From contig CAYNJC010000007.1 in NCBI GenBank assembly GCA_964397565.1, forward strand, positions 1 through 64,000: 64,000 nt of DNA. Direction: 5' to 3'. This DNA comes from JAPLST01 sp964397565. Its GTDB lineage: Bacteria; Auribacterota; UBA3054; JAPLST01. Position numbers and translations under genes: made by a program. Below the pieces are notes generated by a model. That model had not been told where the DNA came from. It was given only the letters and a program-made list of their open reading frames with translations, and ran no database searches. Positions 8,337 through 16,506 of the stretch are shown here, piece by piece. How positions within the stretch are numbered: the first letter of the stretch is position 1; every line of letters starts with the position of its first letter.

Positions 8337-9122
8337 TTAGGCCGGCAAACGACAAACCAATGCAAGTTGCTCTTTTAGCCAACCGGCACGATTTGATGTG
8401 AGAGAATCGACGCCTAACTGCAAAAAACGTTTCGCCGTGGTCACCGCGTCCACAGTCCATATGTGAACCTCCTTGTGAGCCGCGCGGAGAGCCTGCATGA
8501 ACTGCTGATCTACGATTGTGTGCGCATTGCAGTCCACTCCGTCTGCGCCGATCTGTTCCAGCATTGCCAGAATCTCTTTTGTGGATGGGCGCACTGCGCC
8601 AGTGTGCTCGTCTGTTTTGAAGTCTATCAACAAAAGTGCCTTTAGTTGAGGAGCCTGCCGCTTCGTTTCGGCAACAACCTTGGTGTCAAACGAAATAATG
8701 ACTGTTTGTCCGGGCTGCAACGTGGACTTGGCCAGCGCCTGCTTCAGGACGGGAACTATTTCCGGGCCACATTTTATCTCGATGAATACTTTTTTTCCTT
8801 CCGGAACTGTGGCAAGCACCTCGGCCATGGTAGGGATTCTGGCGCCGTCCCATGAAGCTCCTTTCCAGGATCCCACATCAAGTTGGCGAAGTTCCGCGAG
8901 GGTCGCTTCTGCAACCCGCATGGCCTGTCCGGCCGTCCGTGTGGTGGTGGCGTCATGAATACAGACGATTTCCATGTCCTTGGTCAGATGGAAATCCCCC
9001 TCGACGCCATCGGCGCCCTGTTGCCAAGCCAGCTTGAATGCGGCGATGGTGTTCTCGGGCGCATCCTGTGCGGCGCCACGGTGGGCGATAACCGCCACGC
9101 ACGCCATCGTCTGTTGGTTCAT
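8337..9122 (-). CDS. Glycerophosphodiester phosphodiesterase
   Basis: A 261-residue enzyme of the GDPD family, which releases glycerol 3-phosphate from glycerophosphodiesters. The catalytic HRGAAQDAPENT is at about residues 15-26, the metal-binding EGDFHLTKD and CIHD follow, and EIKCG and VWTVD-type motifs lie in the expected places. There is no signal peptide, so a cytoplasmic site is likely. The frame stays open for 43 more codons upstream, but that part is a GNAT acetyltransferase tail (9135-9254), so the ATG at 9122, preceded by GGGGA, is taken as the start. It lies in a minus-strand run ahead of the SMP-30/DUF362 gene. Confidence 0.9.
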   Translation of the reverse strand: MNQQTMACVAVIAHRGAAQDAPENTIAAFKLAWQQGADGVEGDFHLTKDMEIVCIHDATTTRTAGQAMRVAEATLAELRQLDVGSWKGASWDGARIPTMAEVLATVPEGKKVFIEIKCGPEIVPVLKQALAKSTLQPGQTVIISFDTKVVAETKRQAPQLKALLLIDFKTDEHTGAVRPSTKEILAMLEQIGADGVDCNAHTIVDQQFMQALRAAHKEVHIWTVDAVTTAKRFLQLGVDSLTSNRAGWLKEQLALVCRLPA

Positions 9123-9134
9123 TTCGTCTGTTCC

Positions 9135-9254
9135 CCTGCGTAATAAGGGCTTGCCACCCAGCGTGAGTTCTTTGGTTGACGACCAGTCCGACGCAAATCC
9201 GGCAGCAAGGTAAAAACTGATTGCGCGTGCGTCCTTGGCCAAGACCCACAAGCT
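9135..9254 (-). pseudogene. C-terminal remnant of a GNAT acetyltransferase
   Basis: About 39 codons read LWVLAKDARAISFYLAAGF and then a segment ending in GGKPLLRR. This is the final strand-helix-strand of a GNAT N-acetyltransferase (the W-V-x-N/K-x-x-A-x-x-F-Y-x-x-x-G-F pattern). The rest of the acetyltransferase is missing: immediately upstream is the stop codon of an unrelated membrane protein. The remnant is in frame with, and 12 bases from, the phosphodiesterase start. It looks like a deletion or recombination scar. Confidence 0.75.
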
Positions 9255-9777
9255 AGTGTCGCTCAGACATGCGCTTTCTCAGTCGGCTGATGCAACCGAC
9301 AATGGTCAGCACGCCGAGCGCGGCAATGACGATGCTTGGCACAGCCGACATGCCTCCGTCCTGTCGACCCGCACCCTTCAGGACCATCGCGAGTATTGTT
9401 AGATACAACAGGCCGACAACGATGCCCAGTAGCAACACCCAGCGCGGGGATCCTGGCCCCCAAATACCCATCGACCAGCCAATCAGATACGGCAGAATCA
9501 GCACGCCCCACCACATTGAACGTCCAGCATTGCCGCCAACGCCTCCGATCATGCTCAGCCCCCACAACGCTCCCACCCCAATCGCGATCAGAATGAAAAC
9601 CCACACCCGGTAGGCGATCAACCGGCGTTCACTTTGGCCGAGGTAGGTGCCGAGCGCGACCAGCCCGCTGCCGGGGAAGATGAGAAGCGATCCCTCCATC
9701 GGGTCAATGGCACCGACCAGCATGGCGATGAAACCAGCAATGACCAGAATACGCGACCAGAGCAAACGTGCTTTCAT
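9253..9777 (-). CDS. Hypothetical membrane protein
   Basis: The 174-residue product is not recognised. It has about five hydrophobic segments (roughly residues 8-26, 31-45, 57-77, 88-106, 112-132 and 145-163) separated by short loops, and a basic C-terminal tail. The stop codon falls directly on the edge of the GNAT remnant, so its present 3' border may be a recombination point. Genes on both sides run the same way; the gap to the next upstream gene is 81 bases and holds an ACGCCGCGCGGCGT palindrome at about 9817. Confidence 0.6.
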   Translation of the reverse strand: MKARLLWSRILVIAGFIAMLVGAIDPMEGSLLIFPGSGLVALGTYLGQSERRLIAYRVWVFILIAIGVGALWGLSMIGGVGGNAGRSMWWGVLILPYLIGWSMGIWGPGSPRWVLLLGIVVGLLYLTILAMVLKGAGRQDGGMSAVPSIVIAALGVLTIVGCISRLRKRMSERH

Positions 9778-9858
9778 GGAATCTCCTCATCTTTCTGTGA
9801 ACGGTCGAATTCATTAACGCCGCGCGGCGTGTCGGTGAAATTATAGCATAATCTGGAG

Positions 9859-10344
9859 TCAATGCACGCCCCCGCTCGGAGCCTTTTTGCGTTCCAATGC
9901 CACACGCACCACCCAGCTGTCCGAGAGCGCGCACGACGTCTGTAACGGCAGCACGCCGTCCCGCAGCGGCGTGACGGTCGTGTGCCCTGACGATGTGTTG
10001 ATAGTAATGCTGAAATCCGGACGCCCGCCGGCCGAACAGGCAATGTCCTCGGAAATCACCAGGGGGAGATTGGTCAGCGGTCTCCAGTTCACTTGGACAA
10101 ATCCTTTGCTGGCCTGGCCGAGCAAGGCCGGAAAGACAGGCTGATGAATAACGGCCCGATACGCGCCATGTTCGATAGTGGACCAGACCGGTCCGCCGGT
10201 ATACTTGTCGTTGATCTTCGTGAACGGTAGGGCTGCAAATGCCTTTTCCCATTGAGCGAAGCCGAAAAACAGCATGAGTAACATGATAAAACAGGCGCAG
10301 GCCCAGAGCATGCCGGCCCCTGTGGTCAGGCGTGTTGTTTTCAC
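9859..10344 (-). CDS. Membrane-anchored periplasmic protein, possibly FixH/CcoH-like
   Basis: The 161-residue protein has one N-terminal membrane helix (about residues 9-30) followed by a domain of about 120 residues predicted to face the periplasm, ending with SDSWVVRVALERKK. Sequence alone does not identify it. Position suggests a FixH/CcoH-like role: it follows a polyferredoxin and a TauE/SafE-like protein, the same trio found in cbb3 oxidase assembly loci. However, no oxidase or copper ATPase is present, so this is only a hint. Two cysteines (in DIACSAG and QTSCALS) could form a disulfide. Confidence 0.5.
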   Translation of the reverse strand: MKTTRLTTGAGMLWACACFIMLLMLFFGFAQWEKAFAALPFTKINDKYTGGPVWSTIEHGAYRAVIHQPVFPALLGQASKGFVQVNWRPLTNLPLVISEDIACSAGGRPDFSITINTSSGHTTVTPLRDGVLPLQTSCALSDSWVVRVALERKKAPSGGVH

Positions 10345-10363
10345 GGTCAGGCTCCTTGTATGT

Positions 10364-11521
10364 TCAGTAAAGATGCCCGGTCAGGATAAGGTTCATCAGG
10401 CGCCGAATAGCCTCCATGAAAGTTCCCCCGGCAAAAACGGTCAGAAACAGAGACGAACTATAAAGGAAGAGCACGCGGGTCATGACGCTTTTCCATGCCG
10501 GCGGTGTCCCCTTGATATGAAAATGAAGGGCTTCCTTCGGGCAGGCATCGATGCACTTGCCGCATTTTACGCAGGTCATGCTTGTCCCGCCGGCGGCCAG
10601 GCTTTGGTTCGTTATCGAGAAAACAGGGCACACCCGCGCGCACTGTCCGCATTGCACGCAGCGATCCGGATCGACGCGCACATTGAAGACATTGATGTAA
10701 TTGGCAAAGGATGTCAGCGCACCCATCGGGCAGAAGAGCCCGCACTGCGTGCGGCGCTTCGTCAGGAACGGCAGGATGATGACCAGACCCAAAAACAACG
10801 AAACAAAGATGATTGTCTTCAGCAAGATCGTCGCGGACGTCACCGCGTCAAATTCGGTAACGGTCTTGAACGGGCACATCCATGAACAGTACGTCGGCTC
10901 AAGCAGCGCAGCCGAGCTGATTACCACTAGCAACAAGACTGCAAACGGGAGCAACTTCCAAAAGGCCGGAACGGTGCGGATCCGCGCCGTGCGCGCCAGT
11001 CGTGAAATGCCATCGTCCCAGCCCCCGAAAAAACAAACCCAACTGCAGAAGCCGCGCCCCAACACCAGACAGGCGCCGATCCACAGGACAAACATCGCCG
11101 CAATCGATGCGTAACCACCTGCCACCTGCCCCGGAAAGATGATCGAACGGGTCAGTGCCATCGGAATCACAGTCATGGGAATGACAATATGACAAAACGG
11201 CACTTCGCATTCGATGAGTTTCGCCGCGGAAAGCGACATTGCGCCGCGCGCCTCAAACATATGGACAATGAACGTGAACGACAGCAGCACGGCATAGAGG
11301 ATAAAAGCGGTAGCGCGCCAACGGTCGGTTTTCCCGCTGCTGAGCATCTTATAAAACAGCACAGTAAAGAAAAGGAGCGTGACGCCGATGGCGATCATGT
11401 CCTGCGCATTCCGGACGGGTTTTCCGCCGCTCAGCAGCAGACCTGAAAGCAGTAGCATCGGCAGACAGAGCCATAGTGCCGTGCCGCGTGGCAACGCCAA
11501 TAGAGAAAGCTTCGATTTCAT
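10364..11521 (-). CDS. NapH/NosR/CcoG-type membrane polyferredoxin
   Basis: A 385-residue membrane protein with several helices and two ferredoxin clusters near the C-terminus, CVQCGQCARVCP and CVKCGKCIDACP, each with the CxxCxxCxxxCP spacing for a 4Fe-4S centre. Further membrane-associated cysteine pairs (CSWVCFFGGWDD, CSWMCPFK, CGLFCPMGAL) are typical of the NapH/NosR/CcoG family, which passes electrons across or along the membrane. The start at 11521 is preceded by GAGGAGCAA; the longer frame runs into the upstream gene. It begins seven bases after the TauE-like stop. The electron acceptor is not evident. Confidence 0.85.
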   Translation of the reverse strand: MKSKLSLLALPRGTALWLCLPMLLLSGLLLSGGKPVRNAQDMIAIGVTLLFFTVLFYKMLSSGKTDRWRATAFILYAVLLSFTFIVHMFEARGAMSLSAAKLIECEVPFCHIVIPMTVIPMALTRSIIFPGQVAGGYASIAAMFVLWIGACLVLGRGFCSWVCFFGGWDDGISRLARTARIRTVPAFWKLLPFAVLLLVVISSAALLEPTYCSWMCPFKTVTEFDAVTSATILLKTIIFVSLFLGLVIILPFLTKRRTQCGLFCPMGALTSFANYINVFNVRVDPDRCVQCGQCARVCPVFSITNQSLAAGGTSMTCVKCGKCIDACPKEALHFHIKGTPPAWKSVMTRVLFLYSSSLFLTVFAGGTFMEAIRRLMNLILTGHLY

Positions 11522-11528
11522 TTGCTCC

Positions 11529-12188
11529 TCATTTCGGCGCGCCGGTGGCAACGCCCTGAACGATGATGACAATGCCGTAATATAGATAGTAACACCCAAC
11601 CAGTCCCGCCGATAAGCGACCGATTGTCTGGAGTGCCTGATAGCGCCGCAGCAGGCCCAGCAACGGCAACGGCAGGATGAAAATGGAGGTCCCCAAATAG
11701 AACATCAGGAAAAACCAGACACTGGCGAACAAGGTTGACAGGGCCGCAGCCGCAGCGAACGCCAGCATAAAGGGATAGCAGATATTCAGTCCCGTTAGCA
11801 GGCCGCCCACGAACGGCATCAGGAAGCGATGCCGCAGCCACTGCTGCCCATGCCATGCGGCACGCGTGGCGCCCGGCTCACAGGTCGCCCGACCGGAGCG
11901 GAGCGCATAAACCACCAGCATTGCGGACAAAACAATGTAGGCGCACCCGAACACATACAGGTACCAGGTCGGCAACGCGGTCTGGAACATCCAGCCCACC
12001 AGCCATGCCAGGATACCATACACCAGGTATCCCACCAGCCGCCCTCCAAGAAACAGCAGGACAGCTACAACATTCCGCCCCGGCCCCTGCGCTTCCGCCA
12101 GCAGCCACGGCGCCAACAACGGCCCACAGGATGCAAAACAATAAGCCCCCGTGCTCAACCCCAACAGTAATCCGTTCATGTCAGCCAA
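11529..12188 (-). CDS. TauE/SafE-like (DsbD_2 / cytochrome c biogenesis-type) membrane protein
   Basis: A 219-residue inner-membrane protein with about six helices. The N-terminal GLSTGAYCFASCGPLLAPWLL has the cysteine-containing first helix typical of sulfite exporter TauE/SafE-like or DsbD_2 proteins, which are found with polyferredoxins in metal or cytochrome assembly loci. The paired cysteines (about residues 17 and 21) suggest thiol or metal handling. The gene is close-packed with the polyferredoxin downstream. An internal ATG three codons in is an equally possible start. Confidence 0.7.
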   Translation of the reverse strand: MADMNGLLLGLSTGAYCFASCGPLLAPWLLAEAQGPGRNVVAVLLFLGGRLVGYLVYGILAWLVGWMFQTALPTWYLYVFGCAYIVLSAMLVVYALRSGRATCEPGATRAAWHGQQWLRHRFLMPFVGGLLTGLNICYPFMLAFAAAAALSTLFASVWFFLMFYLGTSIFILPLPLLGLLRRYQALQTIGRLSAGLVGCYYLYYGIVIIVQGVATGAPK

Positions 12189-12205
12189 CGCAATGTAGGC
12201 GCACG

Positions 12206-12676
12206 TTAGACACCCCTCGCGGCGTCAGTTGAATGGGCACGCAGTAAGGCATCAATCATTAGACCAACAATCAGCATGTTTGCCACCAGTGCAGCGAGTG
12301 GCAGAAACGTGATGCGTTGCGACAACGCGTACATCTCAAATGGGATATAGATGCCACCGCTGACTGCAGCGAACCATTCGGCCCAACGCCTTGCGCGCCA
12401 CAAACCGTAGGCCTCGACAAAGCGTATCAATGCATACACGGCCGCGAGGGTGGTCAGCAGCCACAGACGTGAATCGGTGAAGTGGGCTGCGGTGTCCAGA
12501 AAAACGTGAGGATAGTGTTTTGCAGGATTGAGGTGCAGATGGCCGACCAGGCGTTCGGCGCCCCTCTGGACATCGTGATGGATGAGAGATAATGCACCAA
12601 AACCCGCCAACAGAACCACGGCACCTTTGGCTGCCTCACACACCGCAACCGCACGAATTGTATTAGCTAGTCGCAT
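12206..12676 (-). CDS. DUF2127 family membrane protein
   Basis: The 156-residue product has the DUF2127 layout: an N-terminal ANTIRAVAVCEAAKGAVVLLAG helix, a soluble stretch rich in histidine, then RFVEAYGLWRARRWAEWFA (about residues 86-104) and two further helices. The family is of unknown function and often has several tryptophans next to the EAYGLW motif, as here. Its start overlaps the stop of the upstream 127-residue gene by ten bases. Confidence 0.72.
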   Translation of the reverse strand: MRLANTIRAVAVCEAAKGAVVLLAGFGALSLIHHDVQRGAERLVGHLHLNPAKHYPHVFLDTAAHFTDSRLWLLTTLAAVYALIRFVEAYGLWRARRWAEWFAAVSGGIYIPFEMYALSQRITFLPLAALVANMLIVGLMIDALLRAHSTDAARGV

Positions 12677-13050
12677 CGCAACAGTTGTGTTTCACCATCC
12701 AAGTCAGCCACACCGTGTGCGCGGGCGGCGTGCATTATTCTCTCGGCATTGTTTGTCTTGCGGGTCCTTCGGCATATACTGATCAACATATGTTTCATAG
12801 TGAGGATAGAAGCCGCGTAGCGCTCCTCATATTCCTGCCGGTTAACGAAATAGTCCTCTGGATAATCATTGAACTGTTGGAGTTGTTCATCCGCGATCGG
12901 TTCGTAGGTCTTCCAATACAAATCCAGGCGGTCACGCAGCAACTGGGCGCGCAGGAGTCGGTTTTGGAGCCGTGTTTGGACTGCCATGAACAATACCGAC
13001 ATAGTCATGGTCGTAAGGATCAACAATTGAATCATATCCGAGAGGTGCAT
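12667..13050 (-). CDS. Hypothetical small membrane-anchored protein
   Basis: The 127-residue protein is not recognised. One N-terminal hydrophobic helix (about residues 7-25) is followed by a charged helical region (LQNRLLRAQLLRDRLDLYW) and a soluble tail. The layout resembles small bitopic proteins with a cytoplasmic coil. It overlaps the DUF2127 gene and is probably the first gene of the minus-strand run that continues to about 9859. The gap behind it (13051-13166) showed nothing notable. Confidence 0.55.
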   Translation of the reverse strand: MHLSDMIQLLILTTMTMSVLFMAVQTRLQNRLLRAQLLRDRLDLYWKTYEPIADEQLQQFNDYPEDYFVNRQEYEERYAASILTMKHMLISICRRTRKTNNAERIMHAARAHGVADLDGETQLLRCD

Positions 13051-13166
13051 AATTCAGTTTTCTCCGTTGCCGTTAGTGCTCATGTTGGGATTATCCCGCT
13101 GGAGAGGGGTTTCGGGTTCGCTGCTGCCAATCCAAGTAATCTCCCCCACGGAAATCCATGAAGAAC

Positions 13167-16100
13167 CTAGAAAGAAAGAACAGCCATGGGGGCGCCGTCG
13201 CGCGGGATTTGCCGGCCTTCCGCGTGCTTCCACGACATGGCGGTGCTGAAAACATTCGACTGCGCCAACGAGGCCTTGACCTGGCCGTCGCGCAGCGTGA
13301 CCAATAATTGACCCAGGCGGACTTTGTAAGAATCGCCGGTGTTGTCAACCAGCGTCAGCATATTGTCAGCGCCCAATTTCGCCAAACTTTCCTTGGGCAG
13401 CGGCACGCGCAGGGCTGCCCAGGCGGCCAGCGGCGGCGGATTGGATGGCAACTGGCCGATGAAGACGCCGTTGAGAAACAGCTGTTTGTTGGCATAGTCG
13501 CCGCCATTGACATCAAAGCAGTCGAGCAGCAGAACGGCCGCACGCGCGCCGGCCAGCTCGCGTTGCACCCGCGCGATGCGGGCGTGATCGACCAGTGCGT
13601 CGGCGTGCGCCAGAAGATTGACGGGGGCCAGCACCTCGTGGGAACTGCGGGCAACATCCTGCAGCAGCGGCAGGGGCCGTGCGCGCGTGGCAGATGTAGC
13701 TACGGCGCTGTGCGTGACCGTCAAGGTTGCATCCTGGTTGCGCTGCTGTGTGGTGAGAAACACCTGCGCGGTTGCGTTCGACGGCACGGCGTCTTTCTGA
13801 AATTGCACGCGGACATCATTGGCGCCGGGCTGCAGACGCAGGGTCAGGAGTTGCCAACCAGTACCGGCATGCCATGCGCCGACAGTGGGCACGTTGTTGA
13901 TCGTGAGTTTGGGTGCGAGTGCCTGCGACGACCACAGCACGCATTTCAGCCAGGCCTGTTCCTGCGGGGGCACGAGAATGTCGGCGGTGAACGCCGGCCC
14001 GGGCGCCATGGTTGCGCCACGCACGCAGGTCGTCTCACGGGCCGTGAGGTCCCCGACGCGCACGCGCCATATGCCATCCTCGCCATGCAGGACGGTGGTG
14101 CCGGTTGCATTGACGGCAGTGATGCGCTGCCCCGGCGCGGCGGCGAGGGTGACTTCGCGCGGCGCGCCGTCAACCGCGATGGCAAACTCGGTGGTGGTCG
14201 CGTTGGCTGTCGTAACCCGTGCGCGAGTGCCCAGCACCAGTGGCGCAGTAATCGCGCTGCGGGGATATGACTCAATCTGCACGACGGCCTCGGGTGGAAT
14301 GTCAAACGACAAATCCGGGCAGTTGCGCAGCGCGAGGTGCCATGGGTAGACGATGTCGCAGATCTCGTTGGTCAAGCCGAGTTGATCGGCGCGGACAACG
14401 AGCGTACGCAAGCTCGGATTGCGAATGCTGGCATAGGCGCGGCGGCCATCGTTGCCGGTGTAGGCAAACACTGCGCCGGTGCGCGGGTCGCCCAGCGTGA
14501 AGGCCGACTGGGCCATGCACGCATTGAGCGTGGTGGCCCAGCGCAGGCCATGGCCGAGAATGTCCCAGCGCAGCGGGCTGAGTTTGTCCGGCGTGATGTA
14601 CAATTCGCGCATCAGTGTGCCGCGCCCGAGATAGTTCATCAGATAATTGGCCCAGCCCTCATCGTCTTCGGCCGCGACATCATAGACGGTGTGGCGCGCA
14701 TCCACGATGCCGTGTGTCATCAGGGCTGAGAGCGGGAAGGTGTTGCTGTCCGCCACCAGCAGTTGGTACAAGGCGCCATCGCGGTAATTCATCTCGAAGG
14801 CGCTGCCGCGCGAGGCCGGCAGGCGCTTGTCGAAATCATGATCTTTGCCGCCCATCCAAATCGTGTCGCAGTACGGCAGCCACCATGGGCTGGGCCACAG
14901 ACCGCTGGTCACGGCCAGGTACAGGTCGGGGCGCAGGCGTCGTTCCATCCGCAACAGATCGAGCAAGGCATTGACGTTTGCTTCACTGCTCTGCAATTCG
15001 CCGGGGAAATGGCCGTGTTCACTGCGACCACAGACGAAATAGTTGAAATCATGTTTGAACAACGCCAAATCCATGTCGTTGACCAATTCGCAAATGCGGT
15101 CGCGGAGAACGCCGTTATAGTTGGTGCCGCTCATGCAATAGTAGGTCTGGCAGGCGACTTCATAGCCGCGCGCGCCACCCCACTCGACATTGAGCATTGT
15201 GCCGCTGAGCGGCAGCCACAGACCGGTGCGAAATCCGAGCTGCGTCAGCGCCGCACCCAGCGGTGCGAGGCCACCCGGGAAACGGTCGACGCGCGGGAAC
15301 CAAATTGAATTCTTGTCTTCCCAGCCATCGTCGAGCACAATCACCTCGAGCGGCAGGTTGTAGCGGGTGCAAGCCGTGCGCAGAGCCGCGACTTGATTGG
15401 TGACGGCGGCAAAGGTAAGTTGCGTGTCGCGCAAATCGCACCAAGTGTTATAGATCGTCACTGCGCGCGGCGGCCGGCGCAGGGCGGCCATGTACTGGCT
15501 GAATGCCAGATGGGCTTGCCCGGGCGCGGCCGCGCCCACGACCATGGTTTGCAGTGCCAGCGGCTCTACGCCGAAGCTGGCGCCAGGATACTGGCGCAGC
15601 ACAACCAGACCATTGCTCACGAAGTTGTCATTGAAGGGATGTTCAAGGCCGCAAAAGAAGGTGTTAGCCAGCCAGAGCGGCTGGCCGCGCCCGCCGCCGG
15701 ACACTGTCACCGGCACCTGCCAGCGCGTCTGGTCGGCAAAGTCAATCGCATAGCGTTGCGCATCCGTGGCGCGCAGCGTGATGGTGCGGCGCAGCCAGCC
15801 GCCGGCGCGGTCGGGCTCGAAGCGCAGGGCGATCTGGAAATTCCCGCGCTGCGGCTGCAGCACAAAGGTGGTGCTGCGCAGGCCGCGGATAACCCAGCGT
15901 GCCACGCACGCGCGCGGCGTAAGCAGCACGCCGTCGCGCACGCAAAATTCAGAACGCGTAACCGCGCCCGGGCCGGCCAGGGCGCGCCAGCCGATTGAGC
16001 GCGCCGTGCCGACCCGCAGCAGGAAGTCGTCACCCTCAATTGGCAGGCGTGTGCGCGAAGGCAGATGTTCGAGCAGAATTGTCTGCACCACACCGTTGCT

Positions 16101-16235
16101 GATGGCGATAGTCCACGCACAAGCGCGACTCTTGATCACATAGACGCCATCGCGGGCGGGCGCATAGCGCCACCAGACAAACGCCAGCGCGGCGATAGTT
16201 ATCACCAGCCCAATTCGTAACTGTAGCCGTGTCAT
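13167..16235 (-). CDS. GH36-like glycoside hydrolase, membrane-anchored
   Basis: A 1022-residue extracytoplasmic enzyme with an N-terminal membrane helix or uncleaved signal (about residues 6-22). The central clan-D barrel shows NTWCDL, VIVLDDGWEDKNS, DRFPGGLAPLG, FRTGLWLPL and the FKHDFNYF segment, whose aspartate corresponds to the nucleophile of GH27/GH36 alpha-galactosidases and related enzymes. The region before it is a beta-sandwich typical of GH36; about 350 residues after it look like beta-rich accessory domains. The substrate is probably an alpha-galactoside or related glycan, but specificity cannot be read. Start at 16235 chosen because the signal begins there; 21 further upstream codons lack such character. 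Confidence 0.78.
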   Translation of the reverse strand: MTRLQLRIGLVITIAALAFVWWRYAPARDGVYVIKSRACAWTIAISNGVVQTILLEHLPSRTRLPIEGDDFLLRVGTARSIGWRALAGPGAVTRSEFCVRDGVLLTPRACVARWVIRGLRSTTFVLQPQRGNFQIALRFEPDRAGGWLRRTITLRATDAQRYAIDFADQTRWQVPVTVSGGGRGQPLWLANTFFCGLEHPFNDNFVSNGLVVLRQYPGASFGVEPLALQTMVVGAAAPGQAHLAFSQYMAALRRPPRAVTIYNTWCDLRDTQLTFAAVTNQVAALRTACTRYNLPLEVIVLDDGWEDKNSIWFPRVDRFPGGLAPLGAALTQLGFRTGLWLPLSGTMLNVEWGGARGYEVACQTYYCMSGTNYNGVLRDRICELVNDMDLALFKHDFNYFVCGRSEHGHFPGELQSSEANVNALLDLLRMERRLRPDLYLAVTSGLWPSPWWLPYCDTIWMGGKDHDFDKRLPASRGSAFEMNYRDGALYQLLVADSNTFPLSALMTHGIVDARHTVYDVAAEDDEGWANYLMNYLGRGTLMRELYITPDKLSPLRWDILGHGLRWATTLNACMAQSAFTLGDPRTGAVFAYTGNDGRRAYASIRNPSLRTLVVRADQLGLTNEICDIVYPWHLALRNCPDLSFDIPPEAVVQIESYPRSAITAPLVLGTRARVTTANATTTEFAIAVDGAPREVTLAAAPGQRITAVNATGTTVLHGEDGIWRVRVGDLTARETTCVRGATMAPGPAFTADILVPPQEQAWLKCVLWSSQALAPKLTINNVPTVGAWHAGTGWQLLTLRLQPGANDVRVQFQKDAVPSNATAQVFLTTQQRNQDATLTVTHSAVATSATRARPLPLLQDVARSSHEVLAPVNLLAHADALVDHARIARVQRELAGARAAVLLLDCFDVNGGDYANKQLFLNGVFIGQLPSNPPPLAAWAALRVPLPKESLAKLGADNMLTLVDNTGDSYKVRLGQLLVTLRDGQVKASLAQSNVFSTAMSWKHAEGRQIPRDGAPMAVLSF

Positions 16236-16329
16236 GTAAAGTCCGTTAAGATAACTTACTAAGCGCTCATTATAGCAGAACCGCAATAATCCGAGCAACC
16301 CGTATCATAAGTGCCGCTAACGCAGAAGA

Positions 16330-16400
16330 AAAATGGATGTGCGGCACATCCATTTTGTACAAAACGGTTTGCCACAAACCGTTTTTCTCAAAAACCGGTT
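16330..16400. repeat. Three consecutive palindromes upstream of trpB
   Basis: First palindrome: AAAATGGATGTGC (16330-16342) and GCACATCCATTTT around one G. Second: AAAACGGTTTG (16361-16371) and CAAACCGTTTT around CCA. Third: AACCGTTTTT (16377-16386) with AAAAACCGGTT around CTC, with one bulge. The right arm of the second is also the left arm of the third, so they exclude each other. They lie before the -35 box, so the trpB transcript does not contain them. Confidence 0.8.
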
Positions 16401-16428
16401 GACAAGCGAGCGCCAGAATGTCTACAAT
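16399..16428 (+). promoter_or_regulatory. Sigma70-like promoter of trpB
   Basis: Consensus TTGACA (16399-16404) and TACAAT (16423-16428) are separated by 18 bases, 78 bases upstream of the ATG at 16507. The -35 box overlaps the last palindrome by two bases. Confidence 0.7.
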
Positions 16429-16506
16429 TCTAGTTTGAACAAATTTGGGCGACGCCGCAGCTTTTGCGATTGTCCGGCGTGGCCTGTAGCTAGCACCCGA
16501 ACCGAC

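Noticed and set aside
16236..16298. N-terminal extension of the GH36-like protein
   Set aside because: The 21 extra codons precede the membrane helix and lack a better ribosome site; MTRLQLRIG at 16235 is the natural signal start.
16330..16500. Mutually exclusive hairpins before trpB read as a tryptophan attenuator
   Set aside because: A good promoter lies after the hairpins, so they are not in the main trpB transcript; the short frame through them has only one tryptophan codon and no run of them.
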